From positions 17,214,502 through 17,278,501 of the forward strand of contig NC_089591.1 in assembly GCF_019320115.1 (NCBI RefSeq): 64,000 nucleotides of DNA. The letters run 5' to 3'. Numbering within the stretch: the stretch's first letter is position 1; each line of letters starts with the position of its first letter. Source of the stretch: Miscanthus floridulus (lineage: Eukaryota; Streptophyta; Magnoliopsida; Poales; Poaceae). Of the stretch, positions 22,701-32,890 are shown piece by piece. Position numbers and translations under genes: made by a program. A model generated the notes under the pieces. That model ran no database searches, was not told the origin of the DNA, and saw only the letters and a list, made by a program, of their open reading frames with translations.

Positions 22701-23410
22701 TTCCTTCTCTCCTCCAAGCCAAAATTAAGGAGAAGAGGAACATGATCATTGCTTGCTCTAGAGCTAGTAGACACAAAGGCCAAAGGGAACTTATGTTCGA
22801 AATTGGTTGTGCAAAAATTTTTGTCAATAGCAGCCAAAATAGGCCGCTCTTGATTATTTGTCTAGGTAAACGCTCTAGATGAAGGTTTTAATTCAATAAA
22901 ACCAAACTTGTTAACCCAGTCCATGAACAAATCTGCCTATTTGTGGTTAATGACTCCATTACTTTTATCCTTAACATTACAGACTAAATTAAAATATCCA
23001 CCTATCACAGTAGGGTCATCCCAATTATCAAGTAAATTTTCAAGTTCATTAATGAACTCTTGTTTTCCTTCATCATAAGGTGAACCATAGACCGTAATCA
23101 GCCTCCACACAAAATTGTTGTCACAGTTTATAATTATTGTAGCTACACTGTACACTCCTATCTTCCAGGCAAAGACCTCAAACTTTCTCTCACTAAAACC
23201 AACAAGGATACCACCAGCCGTACCATCCGCAGGGAGGTATTGCCAGTTAAAGTCTTTTTGAACATATTTTAGGAAAGAATCTTGAAAACTCTCTTTTTTT
23301 GTTTCTTGAAAGCCAACAAAATCTAAATGATTTTCTTTAACAAAGTTTGTGATACATTGAAACAGGCCTTCTTTATTAAGGCCTCTAATATTCCATAGAG
23401 CTCCTATCAT
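19706..23410 (-). pseudogene. LINE ORF2: endonuclease, reverse transcriptase, C-terminal zinc region
   Basis: ORF2 nicks target DNA and reverse-transcribes on it. The endonuclease starts near 23410 (WNIRGL, GFQETK); the later SNDH motif is at about 22770. The motif normally written GGDFN reads GGYFN near 23000-22985, so the catalytic Asp is Tyr. The RT spans 22477-21111 with FIKGRFI, KLDYEKAYDRASW, GLRQGDPLSPLLFN and the catalytic YADD. One base is missing near 21866, which splits RT into two frames. The C-terminal region near 20541-20100 (PPRVQFFLWLLSHNR, then a CX..HX..H-type motif) ends with a SLWKLRNE stretch. TAG and TGA stops occur at several places. Confidence 0.88.
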
Positions 23411-23734
23411 TGCTCAACCTAAATGGACTCTTATCACAGCTTTTAGAAGCTACTTGCACCGAAGACTGTTCCCTCAAATCTAACTGATCCTTTAAAGGAG
23501 GGTCAGTATCAGAAATCAGTGGAGGGAAATCCTCACAACTTAAAACACTATCCAGGTTTGCAGGTAAAGTAGTCTCAGGATTACTTTCCTCAAACTCCCT
23601 TCTATTAGATAATTCCTTCTGCTTCCATAATCTTTTCTAATTGATTACAGGTATTAGTACCCAAAGATATATTAGCAATATTAGCTTTTTCAAGTAAACT
23701 TGTACTGCTTTCAAAAGCAAAAGAAGATTTGTGT

Positions 23735-25857
23735 TTAGTACCTGTCTCCAGATTCCTTAAATTCTTGAGCCTTCTCCAGCATAGTGCGTCCATCCTCCGG
23801 CTGTCTTCTGGATCTGGGGAACCTAAGAGTTGGACCCCACTTGTTTTTCCTTTTCTGGCCCTTGTTGATCAGCTGCTCCTCAATGATTAGAGCTTCCCTG
23901 TTCAACTCTGTCTGAATAAATCCCTCTTCTTGCAGACTAGATAATTCTTCACCTTCATCCATAAGTTCAGCATCACTTGCTTCCACCTCTTCCTCAGAAA
24001 TTTCCAGCTCTATTCTTCTTAACAGAGATGAGCATTCCTCAGTTGCAATATCCTGCTTAGCCATTCTTCTGAATTCCTCCCACTTGGATTGATGTGATTC
24101 CGCATTCAGCAAACTAAGAAGCTTGTTGCCAACTATCTTACAATCCGAATCCTTCACTTGGTTAGTTACCGGTGTTTCATATTTATCCATCTCAGCGCAT
24201 CCCTCAAGGGTACTCTGAAACTTTTCATTATCATAGCTCTTCACACCAGAACATCCCTCAAGGGAGCTCTGAAACTTTCCTCCAAAAGACTGAGTTGTAT
24301 TCACATAACCCGATTCTTTCTGTAGACTGTTCTTCCTTAAATAAGTATGTCCGTCCTTCAGATTTAGGCATGAATCTTCCATCTGAGTTACATCAATTTA
24401 ACTCGGCTGCAATACCATTAGTTCATCCTGAGCAGTCAACTACTTATCTTGTTCCGACATCATCTGCACCATAATAGAACCCTGATTCATTACGTCCTTT
24501 GTCATCAACTCCATATTTACTATCTTGCTTCCTGTACTCTTAGGCATAGAAGTTTTTGGCGTCTGTTGTTTTGTGTCTTCAGCAGGCTTGGACAGATGGT
24601 TCATCTCATCATCAGAATCATACAAGTCATCTGTCTCATCATCATTACCAGGATTTCTTTTATCATCGCTCCCACCATCATCATTACCCTTGTCATCAGC
24701 AGCTTTACCGACATCAGCTTCATTTTCCATTGTCAGCTCAATAACATACAACTTCATCCCCATCTCGTATAACCTTTGTCTAGGAATTTTCTTCCCATTC
24801 CTACATGCCACTTTAACTCTGACGACCTCATAAAAGGTCTTGAACACTGTGGACCAGTCAACCTCAGTCAGTAAGCCAAACCCAGAAGCTGTTTGAGCAA
24901 AAACTTTCCAATGGCAATATCTAGGTAGTATGCCTCTTATCTCAACCCATACCTCCTCCAATTCACTGTGAGGTTCCAGATCTCCAATCCATTCAAGCAC
25001 CTCAACTTGAACCCCATCCTTCCTCAGATTGAAGGAAGGGTAATTTTTTATGTCACTGACCCTCTTATGAGGAGGAAATCTCACCAAAAATCTCCCAGGT
25101 TCCAATTCTCTGATTTGCCAAGGCCAGTCCTTACTGTATATATGTCAGATAACTCCGCTTCCAATTCAGCCAAGGTAATCTGACCATTCTTAACTCTAAC
25201 CACTCCACAGTTAGTCAGGTTCAGCCATTGAGTAGATTCCACACTTGGCACCTCTAAGTGATAAAAACCAAGTCCCAGACTAGAACTACCCACATACGCT
25301 GCAACAGGGTGATCTGATTTCCACTTTGGACAAACATTCATATGATGCCCAGGAACTCCACAGATAAAACAGACCTTAGGACGAGTACAATTACCCACAA
25401 AGTGACCAGGCTCTCCATAGTTATAGCAAGTAAGCTTCCTATATCTAGGATCTATGATGAACGGTGGATCAGGAATCTGAGTACCTTGCCCCCGCCCCTG
25501 TGCAGGTGCTCTCCGAGGTAGAGGTTGCTGTGGTTGTCGCAGTTGCAGAGGCGGCGGTTGCTGTTGTTGCGGACGGGGTGGTGGAGGTGGGCGAGTAGCA
25601 CCTTGCTGCCTCTAGCCGAGGTCCTGCCACCCCTGTTGGATCGGAGCCCTGTGGTTCTGCGGTGGCGGTGGAGGACGAGCCGGCCTTTGAGGGGGCGGAC
25701 GCCGCGGCTTAGGCTGCCATACCCATCTTCCACCCTCCTCCATCTTCTCCTTCCGAAGCACCTCAGCAAAAGTCTCCTTCTCACCCCCTCTCCCCCAGAT
25801 GTCCCTCGCGAAGTTGACCTTCATAGGCGGCTTCACTAGCCGATCCGATTTCTGCAC
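23735..25857 (-). pseudogene. LINE ORF1: RNA-binding protein with CCHC knuckles
   Basis: The first methionine is at 25857, after a GC-rich leader. A proline-rich stretch (about 25700-25450) leads to two CCHC knuckles. The first reads CYNYGEPGHFVGNC, with Tyr in place of the second Cys. The second, CFICGVPGHHMNVC, is intact. A conserved domain follows in another frame (25105-24440, starting MEPGRFLVRFPP), so a frameshift lies near 25090-25150. An acidic linker and a basic C-terminus containing KWGPTLRFPRSRR (24382-23735) follow. A TAG lies near 25612. Confidence 0.8.
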
Positions 25858-26479
25858 CGGGTGGCAATCCTTTGACGAGAAACTTCACGATTCCACCAAA
25901 TCTCACTGGATCCAGAACAAGCTATCGGCGCTCAGGAGTTTGGTGGAGGGGGCTAGTGATCTAGGGTTACGGCGAGGCGGCGGGGAATCGATGGCCCAGA
26001 GTTGGCCGAAGAACTCGACCACCACCTCGTCCTCGTGCAGCTTATCCTCCAGATCCAACTGCTCCCTGATGAGTCACGCTCCCCTCTCTTCCCACTGAGT
26101 TGTGGGGCAGAGGGCTTCCTCCTCTGGCTTGCGGACCCGGCCTTATTGTGGGGCCGCGTCGTCATCCATGGAGGGTAAGGCCATGGCGGTGGATCGAGCT
26201 CGAGCCCGGTGCGCCCCCACGTGGCAGTCTCTAGAGACGAGGCCATTTCAGTCCATGTTTGGTCTAGCTTCTGCAAAAGTCAAAGTGGTGTGGCATTCAC
26301 GAGACGGCGCGGATCGGATCGAAGAGGAGCCGGCCGGCCGGCCGACGTGGGCGCGCGGGCCGCGGCAAGCGGCACCCGTGCTACAAGCCTACAAACGGGG
26401 ACAGAGTGCTGCTCGTGCTGCTGTCACGGCGCGCGTTCAGCTTTTTTCACAAGGTGGGGAAGACCCGATCCGATCCTGT
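25858..26479 (-). promoter_or_regulatory. 5' UTR / internal promoter region of the LINE
   Basis: About 620 bases between ORF1 and the 5' end of the LINE. They are GC-rich, including a CCGGCCGGCCGGCC tract at about 26331-26344. Plant L1 elements carry their promoter in this place. I see no TATA box. Confidence 0.5.
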
Positions 26480-26495
26480 CTGAGTTCATAATTCT
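26480..26495. repeat. target site duplication of the LINE, right copy
   Basis: CTGAGTTCATAATTCT, the same 16 bases as at 19542-19557. Confidence 0.9.
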
Positions 26496-28120
26496 CACTG
26501 ACCAAAGAAGTTTAACTCATCTTCAAGACCAGAAGTTAAATACTTACAAGCAGCAAAAGGCCATGACCAAGTTAATGGGCTTTCAACATAGAATTTTATA
26601 TAAAAAGGGCTCAAGTAATTGTGCAGCAGATGCTCTTTCAAGGAAGCCTAGTGATACACCAGTATTGTCGGCTTTGTCAGTAGCTCTTCCAACTTGGTTG
26701 CAGTCTGTTCAATCCAGTTATAATGATCATCCTGAGGCTCAAAAGTTACTGGCATCTCTTGCAGTTCAATCTCCTCAAGGCCATTACTCACTGGACCAAG
26801 GTACTATCAAATATAAAAAATGTCATTTGGCTCGGTCACTCTGTTGAAATTCAGGAAACAGTGACTGCTCAGCTTCATGCAAGTCCTATTGGTGGACATT
26901 CAGGGTTCTTAGTTACTTATAAGAGGATTAAAGCTCTTTTCTATTGGCCTCACATGAAAGATACAATCCAAAAGTTTGGGGCTGCTTGTTCTGTCTGTCA
27001 GCAAGCAAAAGCTGAACACGTTCCTTACCCTGGCCTCCTTCAGCCTTTGCCAGTTCCTGATCAGGCATGGAAGGTGGTAACAATGGACTTTATTGAGGGT
27101 TTGCGTGTCTCTGATCACTATACTTCTATCTTGGTTGTTGTGGATAAATTTTCAAAGTATTCACACTTCATTAAGTTGAGACACCCATTTTCTGCAATGC
27201 AAGTTGCTAAACTGTACAAGGAACATGTTTACAAGTTACATGGCATGCCTTTAGCCATTATTTCTGACAGGGATAAAGTTTTCACTAATATACTTTGGAA
27301 GGAATTGTTCAAACTGTCTGGAACTGAATTATGCATGAGCACAGCTTATCATCCACAAAGTGATGGCCAAACTGAAAGAGTAAATCAGTGCATTGAAGCT
27401 TATCTTAGATGTTTCATTCAGTCTACACCTAGTAAATGGTCACAGTGGCTCCATCTGGCTGAATTTTGGTACAACACTTGTTACCATACTGCAACCAATC
27501 ATACTCCTTTTGAAATTCTTTATGGTCATGCCCCACGCCACTTTGGCATGAACCCTGAACAAGATTGTGTTATTGCTGAACTTGATGATTGGCTTACACA
27601 GAGACTGACTGTCACTACTCTGCTTCAACAGCAGCTCCTCAGGGCTCAACAGCGAATGAAGTTGCAAGCTGATAAGAAGAGAATAGATAGACAGTTTGCT
27701 GTGGGTGATCTTGTGTGGCTTAAGCTTCAGCCTTATGCTCAGAATTTTGTGACTCCTAGGCTGTGCACCAAGTTGGCTTACCGTTATTTTGGTCCTTATG
27801 AAGTTGAGTCCAAAGTTGGTTAGGTGGCTTACAGGCTCAAGTTGCCTCCACAGTCCAAGGTTCACCCAGTTTTACATGTTTCACTTCTGAAAAAGGTAAC
27901 TGGTGCTGTTCCTGTTCCATTTTCTCCTCTGCCAGAAGAACCATCTGTTATGCAGAGTCCAGAGTTGGTGCTGGATCGCCGTGTCCACAAGGCTCATTGT
28001 ACCAGTTACCAGTTGCTGATCAAGTGGCAAGGTTATCCACCAGAATTGGCAACTTGGGAGGATGAAGATGACATTCTTTGGAGATACCTGGAGTTCACGG
28101 CTTGGGGAAGCCATTGCTAA
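26496..28120 (+). pseudogene. RNase H end, integrase and chromodomain-like tail of the chromovirus (third segment)
   Basis: RNase H resumes as LTDQRSLTHLQDQ and ends near NCAADALSRK (about 26620-26645). An A run near 26815-26820 then shifts the frame. The integrase has an HHCC zinc region (HASPIGGH ... CSVCQQ) and catalytic residues in TMDFIEGL, IISDRDKVF and GQTERVN, then the GDLVWL...FGPYEV module. A TAG at 27821-27823 interrupts it. The tail (about 27974-28100) reads VLDRR...YQLLIKWQGYP..LATWED, a chromodomain-like fold that in chromoviruses helps guide integration to heterochromatin. It ends at TAA 28118-28120. Confidence 0.88.
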
Positions 28121-28132
28121 TGGAGGGGGAAA
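28121..28132 (+). other. polypurine tract of the chromovirus
   Basis: TGGAGGGGGAAA, a purine run directly before TGTCATGG of the LTR and directly after the pol stop. Confidence 0.65.
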
Positions 28133-28480
28133 TGTCATGGTGCGTAAGATGCCAGACGGCCCAGGAAGCAAGAAGAGCAAAAGGTCCAGGAAGCCCAATC
28201 CGAAGTACAATGGCCCAAGCTGGAAGAAGTAGGCCAAGCCCAACATTGCCAGCTGCGTCTGGAATATTGTTGCTAGACAGCTGTAACAAACATCGTTTAA
28301 GAGGGGGAGAGGTAGCCAAGTAGAACTCATCTTGGAACACGCCGGCTTTGATGGTGGCGAGCTGCGGCTCGAGTTCACCGGCGGTGTCCGATTCCATTTA
28401 TCGTTACTTGTAAGCACTCTATTGCTACCTGATATCCTAATCCAGACACTATCCGTAGCAGCATAATCCGAGTTGTTACA
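28133..28480 (+). repeat. 3' LTR of the chromovirus (348 bp)
   Basis: It begins TGTCATGGTGCG after the polypurine tract and ends GTTGTTACA. The right edge is fixed by the neighbouring copia gag frame, which starts at once at 28481 on the other strand. The partner LTR is left of the window, so identity and TSD cannot be read here. The copia sequence predicts AAATC (28481-28485) as the duplicated target. Confidence 0.7.
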
Positions 28481-29190
28481 AAATCGCGCGAGCAGTGACG
28501 CCGGACTCGTGGAGAGTCTCCTCAAGGTCGTTGGAGAGTGTCCCATAGAGCCAGGACAGGACTACGTAGTCCATGCGCACCCAATCTGGATGATCAGGAG
28601 CAGCGGCTCGGTGAGGACGTGGCTCTGGAGGGAGTACTTGCTAATCACGAGTAGGAGTTGGCCGCGCCAACAGGAGTAGTGGAGTCAACGTCGAGGACTG
28701 TGGGCATGAGGATGCAGATATTATGCACGCCGAGGACTGTGGGCACGAGGGTGCGGATATTCTGCACGCCAACAGCCTTGGCGTGCACATTGAGTACCAC
28801 AGCAGCTTCGTGCAAAAGCAGAGCATGCTGAAGTGTAGCGTTGGAGTGGATGTCGTCCCTCTCATCTTCAGGCAGACACGGATTGGCAGCTTTGCGTTCA
28901 CGACGGGCGCATTCAAGGGCAGCGTGGGCGTGAGCGTTGGCAGCATCTCACTCCTGGACGGTGGCATCGGCTTCCCACTCAGCATCAGCGGCACGGGCGA
29001 GGGCGGCTTCCCGGTCCGCCTTGGCTTTTTTCACGTCAGTCGTGAATTGGACAGATTTGGCTATCTCGGAGTCGGAAGGCAGCTGCCTTGGCCTTCGCGG
29101 GGCGCCTCAGCAGCGGAGGCCGTGGCTGTGAGGTCGCCGGACAGACCGTCGAGCGCAGACAGGGTGCACCAGGCGGATGCGAGAACCTAG
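28481..29190 (-). pseudogene. copia-type gag N-terminal part
   Basis: Minus-strand reading, with frame changes, gives a coiled-coil-like AKADREAALARAADAEWEAD segment. The copia gag lead AVGVQNI..LVPTVLD follows, then near 28560-28490 MDYVVLSWLYGTLSNDLEE and TARAI, a well-known Ty1/copia gag (UBN2-type) stretch. It stops at the chromovirus LTR. The lead segment is present twice as an imperfect 41-bp tandem repeat (about 28692-28773). The plus-strand frame 28723-29190 over the same DNA is its shadow. Confidence 0.7.
28692..28773. repeat. two imperfect tandem copies of 41 bp
   Basis: GAGGACTGTGGGCA...GCACGCC occurs twice in a row with a few substitutions, inside the copia gag relic. It duplicates the segment encoding the conserved VGVQNI lead. 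Confidence 0.75.
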
Positions 29191-29203
29191 TCTCATGATA
29201 CCA
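29191..29203 (-). other. primer binding site of the copia fragment
   Basis: Minus strand TGGTATCATGAGA directly follows the LTR end CTTTCA. It resembles the 3' end complement of initiator methionine tRNA. Confidence 0.65.
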
Positions 29204-29262
29204 TGAAAGCAAAGGTATGCAGCGGGTAATAGTAGATTGATTATAGAGATACATCGTACATG

Positions 29263-29270
29263 TATATATA
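29263..29270 (-). promoter_or_regulatory. TATA box of the copia LTR
   Basis: TATATATA, in minus-strand context CCTATATATACATG, about 60 bases before the LTR end and gag leader. Confidence 0.5.
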
Positions 29271-29321
29271 GGTACGGATAGGGGTGGCTTGTAGAAACGG
29301 AGCCGTCCTTCGATAAATCAG

Positions 29322-29446
29322 CTCCGTTCCAAATTATAAGACGCTTTTGGTTTTCCTAGATAGATTGTTTTTGGTATGTATTTAGACATAGTGTATATCT
29401 ATGTGCATAACAAAAGCTACGTAAACGTCTTATAATTTGGGACGGA
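29322..29446. mobile_element. Stowaway-type (Tc1/mariner) MITE
   Basis: About 125 bp with terminal inverted repeats: CTCCGTTCCAAATTATAAG on the left and CTTATAATTTGGGACGGA on the right, mirrored. This sequence is the familiar grass Stowaway terminus. The outermost bases and the TA duplication are eroded. It is noncoding. Confidence 0.8.
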
Positions 29447-29547
29447 TTAAGTACTAAGTTAATCTATAATACACGCCGGACTTGGAGTCCAAGGCACACG
29501 GCCTAGCCGACTTCGTCTAACAGGCATCTCCACCTTCATGGAGAACT

Positions 29548-29773
29548 ACTTCTGAAACCATATTCCATAGGACAAAAACTCTGCTAGTACTGCCACCGTG
29601 AGCGCCCCCTGAACGTCGGATACCCAGGATTGTGCACTTCGAGCATCAGCCACTGTCCTCTTGATCACTCTTATCTTGGGCACTAAAGTAAATACTTGAG
29701 GTGCAAGATTAATGCCTCTCTGCCCCTGAATCTAATGATCAGTCCAGAAAAAAGTGTTGGTCCTATCTCCCAC
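29548..29773 (-). pseudogene. LINE ORF2 fragment
   Basis: The minus strand reads VGDRTNTFFWTDH, then IQGQRGINLAPQVFTLVPK, then VADARSAQSWVSDVQGALTV in one frame with one stop. This is the segment between RT and the C-terminal zinc region of plant L1-type LINEs, about 75 residues. Both ends are lost. It differs from the LINE at 19558-26479. Confidence 0.65.
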
Positions 29774-30108
29774 CTCAGAAGTTCTACCGAGAAGATGATC
29801 GTTGAATTCTATCAGCGCGCCATCAAGGCGCTCGATGTCTAGAACGCCGCGTGTGACAGAATGGACCAGGTGCGCCGCTGGGATTGCCTTGCCGACATTG
29901 CCGCCTCCACGCTGTGGGCGCCCAGGAGGTCCCCAAGGGCCTACTCCGCCGCACGCGCAAAGGCGCTCACTGACCTCTCCTCCCTAGCTCCTCGTCGACG
30001 ATACCGCCACGTCCGGCGCCGGTGGCATCGCCTCCTTCCTCTCCTGCTCCCACCACAACTACCATCATTGCTGCCACCGCCTTTGCCTCCTCCTCCCACT
30101 CCTGCTCC
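29774..30108 (+). other. unassigned coding-like segment
   Basis: One plus-strand frame reads MIVEFYQRAIKALDV, a TAG at about 29838, then NAACDRMDQVRRWDCLADIAA. The composition is coding-like, but I do not recognise the family. It may be a captured host gene piece or the end of a retroelement. From about 30000 the DNA turns into CCT/CCG-rich simple sequence. Confidence 0.3.
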
Positions 30109-30925
30109 CTCTCCTGTACCTGATCCGCTGTGCACCAGCTATACATGGCCAACCGAGCCGCACGGCATGGCACGGGCACGGGCACGGGCACGGGCACAAC
30201 CATGCACGGCACGGGTAGGCACAGCACTATGCGACATAACAGCTTAGTCGTGCCATGCTTGTTAGTGCCGCCGTGCCAAGGTCGTGGCCCAGGCATGGCA
30301 CTATGGGAGGTTAGCCGTGTCATGTCGTGTTCCTAGGCACGATAGCCCGCGTGTGCCCGTGCCAGTCCGCAGCTGAGCCCCGCGCTGCCACGTTTTGTGC
30401 TCATGGGGGCCGCGTTGCCACCACAGCAGCCGTGCTTTGCGTGAGGACGTCGTGCCACCGTAGCGTGCCTCCGACGAACGCCGCCGCGCCGCGGCAGCGC
30501 CTTGCCACGCCGTCGCGCCCCTCTCCTGTACCTGATCCGCTGTGCACCAGCTATACATGGCCAACCGAGCCGCACGGCATGGCACGGGCATGGGCACGGG
30601 CACGACCATGCACGGCACGGGTAGGCACAGCACTATGCGACATGATAGCTTAGTCGTGCCATGCTTGTTAGTGCCGCCGTGCCAAGGTCGTGGCCCAGGC
30701 ATGGTACTATGGGAGGTTAGCCGTGTCATGTCGTGTTCCTAGGCACGATAGCCCGCGTGTGCCCGTGCCAGTCCGCAGCTAAGCCCCGCGCTGCCACGTT
30801 TTGTGCTCATGGGGGCCGCGTTGCCACCACAGCAGTCGTGCTTTGCGTGAGGACGTCGTGCCACCGTAGCGTGCCTCCGACGAACGTCGCCGCGCCGCGG
30901 CAGCGCCTTGCCACGCCGTCGCGCC
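30109..30925. repeat. 412-bp tandem duplication with GGCACG microsatellite
   Basis: Copy 1 (30109-30520) and copy 2 (30521-30925) both start at CTCTCCTGTACCTGATCC and end at GCCACGCCGTCGCGCC. They are almost identical; the main difference is the number of GGCACG units (30167-30197 versus about 30579-30604). Both are rich in GTGCC/GGCAC motifs. Open frames across them are repetitive and I do not treat them as genes. Confidence 0.85.
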
Positions 30926-31034
30926 GTCGTCGTAGCCACATCTGGAGGGGAGAAGACATAGGGAGCAGGGGAGGGAGTGGCCTATGACCTACGGCCGTTG
31001 GCCTAGCAAAGTAGCGAGTGAGAGGCGGAGAGGG
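30926..31034. other. unassigned flank of the copia insertion
   Basis: GC-rich sequence ending in GAGGCGGAGAGGG. It continues directly at 34818 once the copia element is removed. Nothing else recognised. Confidence 0.4.
31030..31034. repeat. target site duplication of the deleted copia element, left copy
   Basis: GAGGG, matched by 34813-34817. Confidence 0.85.
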
Positions 31035-31469
31035 TGAAAGGTCCTAATGGCTAGAGGGCTGGTGAATAGCCTAATAAAAATTTCTACAACAACACTTAAC
31101 AAACCAGTTAGACAATTATGAGGCGAAGCAAGTGTTGCACTAGTCTACTAAAAATGCAAGCCACCTACCACAATTTTAGTTTCTATTGTCTCTAACCACA
31201 CAATAGCTATGGCACTACACTAAGTCAGTGTGCTCTCAAAGACTAACTAAAGAGCCACACTAACCAAACTAAACAAGCTCTCACAACTAGGTATACTAAA
31301 GAGCTTGATAACTAGTTTACAGTAATGTAAAGAGAGAGAGAGCAAGATAGTTATACCGCCGTGTCGAGGAGTGAACCAATCAATCATAAGAATCAATATA
31401 AATGAAGACCAATCACCTCGGAATCAAATGATGAACACAATGATTTTTTACCGATGTTCACTTGCTTGC
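31035..31469 (-). repeat. truncated 3' LTR of the copia element
   Basis: It matches 32905-33340 from TGAAAGGTCCTAATGGC to TTCACTTGCTTGC, then diverges abruptly into gag coding sequence. Confidence 0.88.
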
Positions 31470-32847
31470 CGGCTTCCTCTAGCTTCTCATGAGATGCATT
31501 GAGCTCATCAAAGGCTTGCTTAAGGGCTTTTAGTTCCTCACGCAAGCTTTTGCATTCCCTTCTCTTGATGTCAAAGTTTTCTCTAGCATCTTCTAGCATG
31601 TCAAATAGTTCATCCTTAATAGGTTCATCATCATCACAATCACTTTCATTTTCTTTTTCATTATCATGTTCCTCATAACTTCCATCATCACAAATTTGTA
31701 CCTTAGTGGCCTTAGCCATGAAGCATGATGGAGTGTCAAAGAGAGAAGGCTTCTAATTGATTGCAATGCTTGCAAGTGCCTTCTACTTGGTGGTCTTGTC
31801 ATCATCACTATCATCATTATCACTTGAGAAAGCATCACTATCCCAAGTGACCACATATGAACCACCATTCTTCTTCTTGAAGGTCATCTAGTCCTTCTTC
31901 TCTTTCTTTTCCTTTTTGTCCTTCTTGTTCTTCTTGTTGTCATCATCATTGTCGCTATTGTATGGACATTGAGCAACAAGATGATCTTTGCTTCCACATT
32001 TGAAGCACCTTCTTGGCTCTTCCTTATTCTTGGATGAAGATTTCTTTCTTCTAACATGGTACCCTTTCTTCATGAACTTGCCAAATTTCTTGACAAAGAG
32101 AGCCATCTTCTCATCATCATCATCATCATCTCATGAGTTATCATCTTCACTTGATGTTTCTTGCTTTGCCTTGCCCTTGGATGATGTGGCCTTGAATGCC
32201 ACGCTCTTCTTCTTCTCATCTTTCTTATCCTTCTTTTCTTCCTTTTCATCATCATCTCTATATGTATCATCGGTCATTACATCTCTCAACACTTGGTTTG
32301 GTGTCATGGTGTCCAAACCACTCCTCACTAGAATAGTGACCAATGTGTCAAATCTTGAAGGCAAACATCTCAAGAACTTGTGGGAGAAGTCCTTGTTCTT
32401 CACCTCTTCTCCAAGTGCTTTGAGATCATGGACAAGCACTTGAAGCCTATGGAACATCTCCGGCACACTATCATCCTCCTTCATCTTTAAGCTTACAAAC
32501 TTCTCTTTGAGAATATATGCTTTTGCACCCTTTATGGCTTGAGTGCCCTCAAATGATTCTTCCAACTTCTTCCATGCCTCATGAGCTCTCTCAATGTTCT
32601 TAATTTGCTCAAATGTTCTCTCATCTAAAGCATCATGGATGGCACTAAGAGCAATGTCATTATTTTGAAGTAGTATTTCTTTGGTGGCGGTGGGAGCCTC
32701 TTCACCTTCAATCTCAATCTTTGTCTCTACCACCTTTCAAACCTTCCTATTGATTGACTTGATATAAGTTGTCATCTTAGCTTTTCAATAGGGATAATTT
32801 GAGCCATCAAATTAGGGTGGCTTCTTGATGTTGTTGATTTGAGCCAT
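31393..32847 (-). pseudogene. gag of the copia element
   Basis: It starts at the minus-strand ATG at 32847 (MAQINNIKKPP) soon after the primer site. The first 40 codons carry stops, two of them TGA where W is expected. From 32733 to 32131 the copia gag (UBN2-type) domain is open: ALDERTFEQIKNIERAHEAW, LKMKEDDSVPEMFHRL, PSRFDTLVTILV. A lysine-rich linker follows, then the zinc knuckle CFKCGSKDHLVAQC (about 32013-31972). The last part (31719-31393) is acidic with a coiled-coil-like EELKALKQAFDELNASHEKLEEA stretch. No protease follows because of the deletion. Confidence 0.82.
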
Positions 32848-32890
32848 TTTTACACCGAAGGTTGTTAAGCCTCAAATCACGGTGACCTCG

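Larger units (their letters stand above)
19558..26479 (-). mobile_element. full-length L1-type LINE inserted in the chromovirus RNase H
   Basis: About 6.9 kb bounded by a perfect 16-bp direct repeat that belongs to the interrupted chromovirus coding sequence. On the minus strand the order is a GC-rich 5' UTR, ORF1 with CCHC knuckles, ORF2 with endonuclease, RT and a C-terminal zinc region, then a short A-rich tail (reverse complement of TTTTTTTGACAAAAAAGG at 19558). This is the plant L1 layout. Removing it rejoins the chromovirus frame. Frameshifts and lost catalytic residues show that it can no longer move by itself. Confidence 0.92.
28481..29522 (-). mobile_element. Ty1/copia element fragment: 5' LTR and start of gag, host of the chromovirus
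   Basis: On the minus strand: an LTR (29522-29204), a primer site directly after it (29203-29191, TGGTATCATGAGA, initiator-Met tRNA type), then a copia gag running to 28481, where the chromovirus interrupts it. The rest should lie beyond the chromovirus left end, outside the window. A Stowaway MITE sits in the LTR. Confidence 0.8.
29204..29522 (-). repeat. 5' LTR of the copia fragment, with a MITE inside
   Basis: On the minus strand it begins TGTTAGACGAAGTC and ends GCTTTCA. Without the 125-bp MITE it is about 194 bp, a usual size for small copia LTRs. A TATATATA at 29263-29270 lies where an LTR promoter is expected. Confidence 0.7.

Noticed and set aside
28723..29190. 155-codon plus-strand open frame
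   Set aside because: It is antisense to a recognisable copia gag reading on the minus strand.
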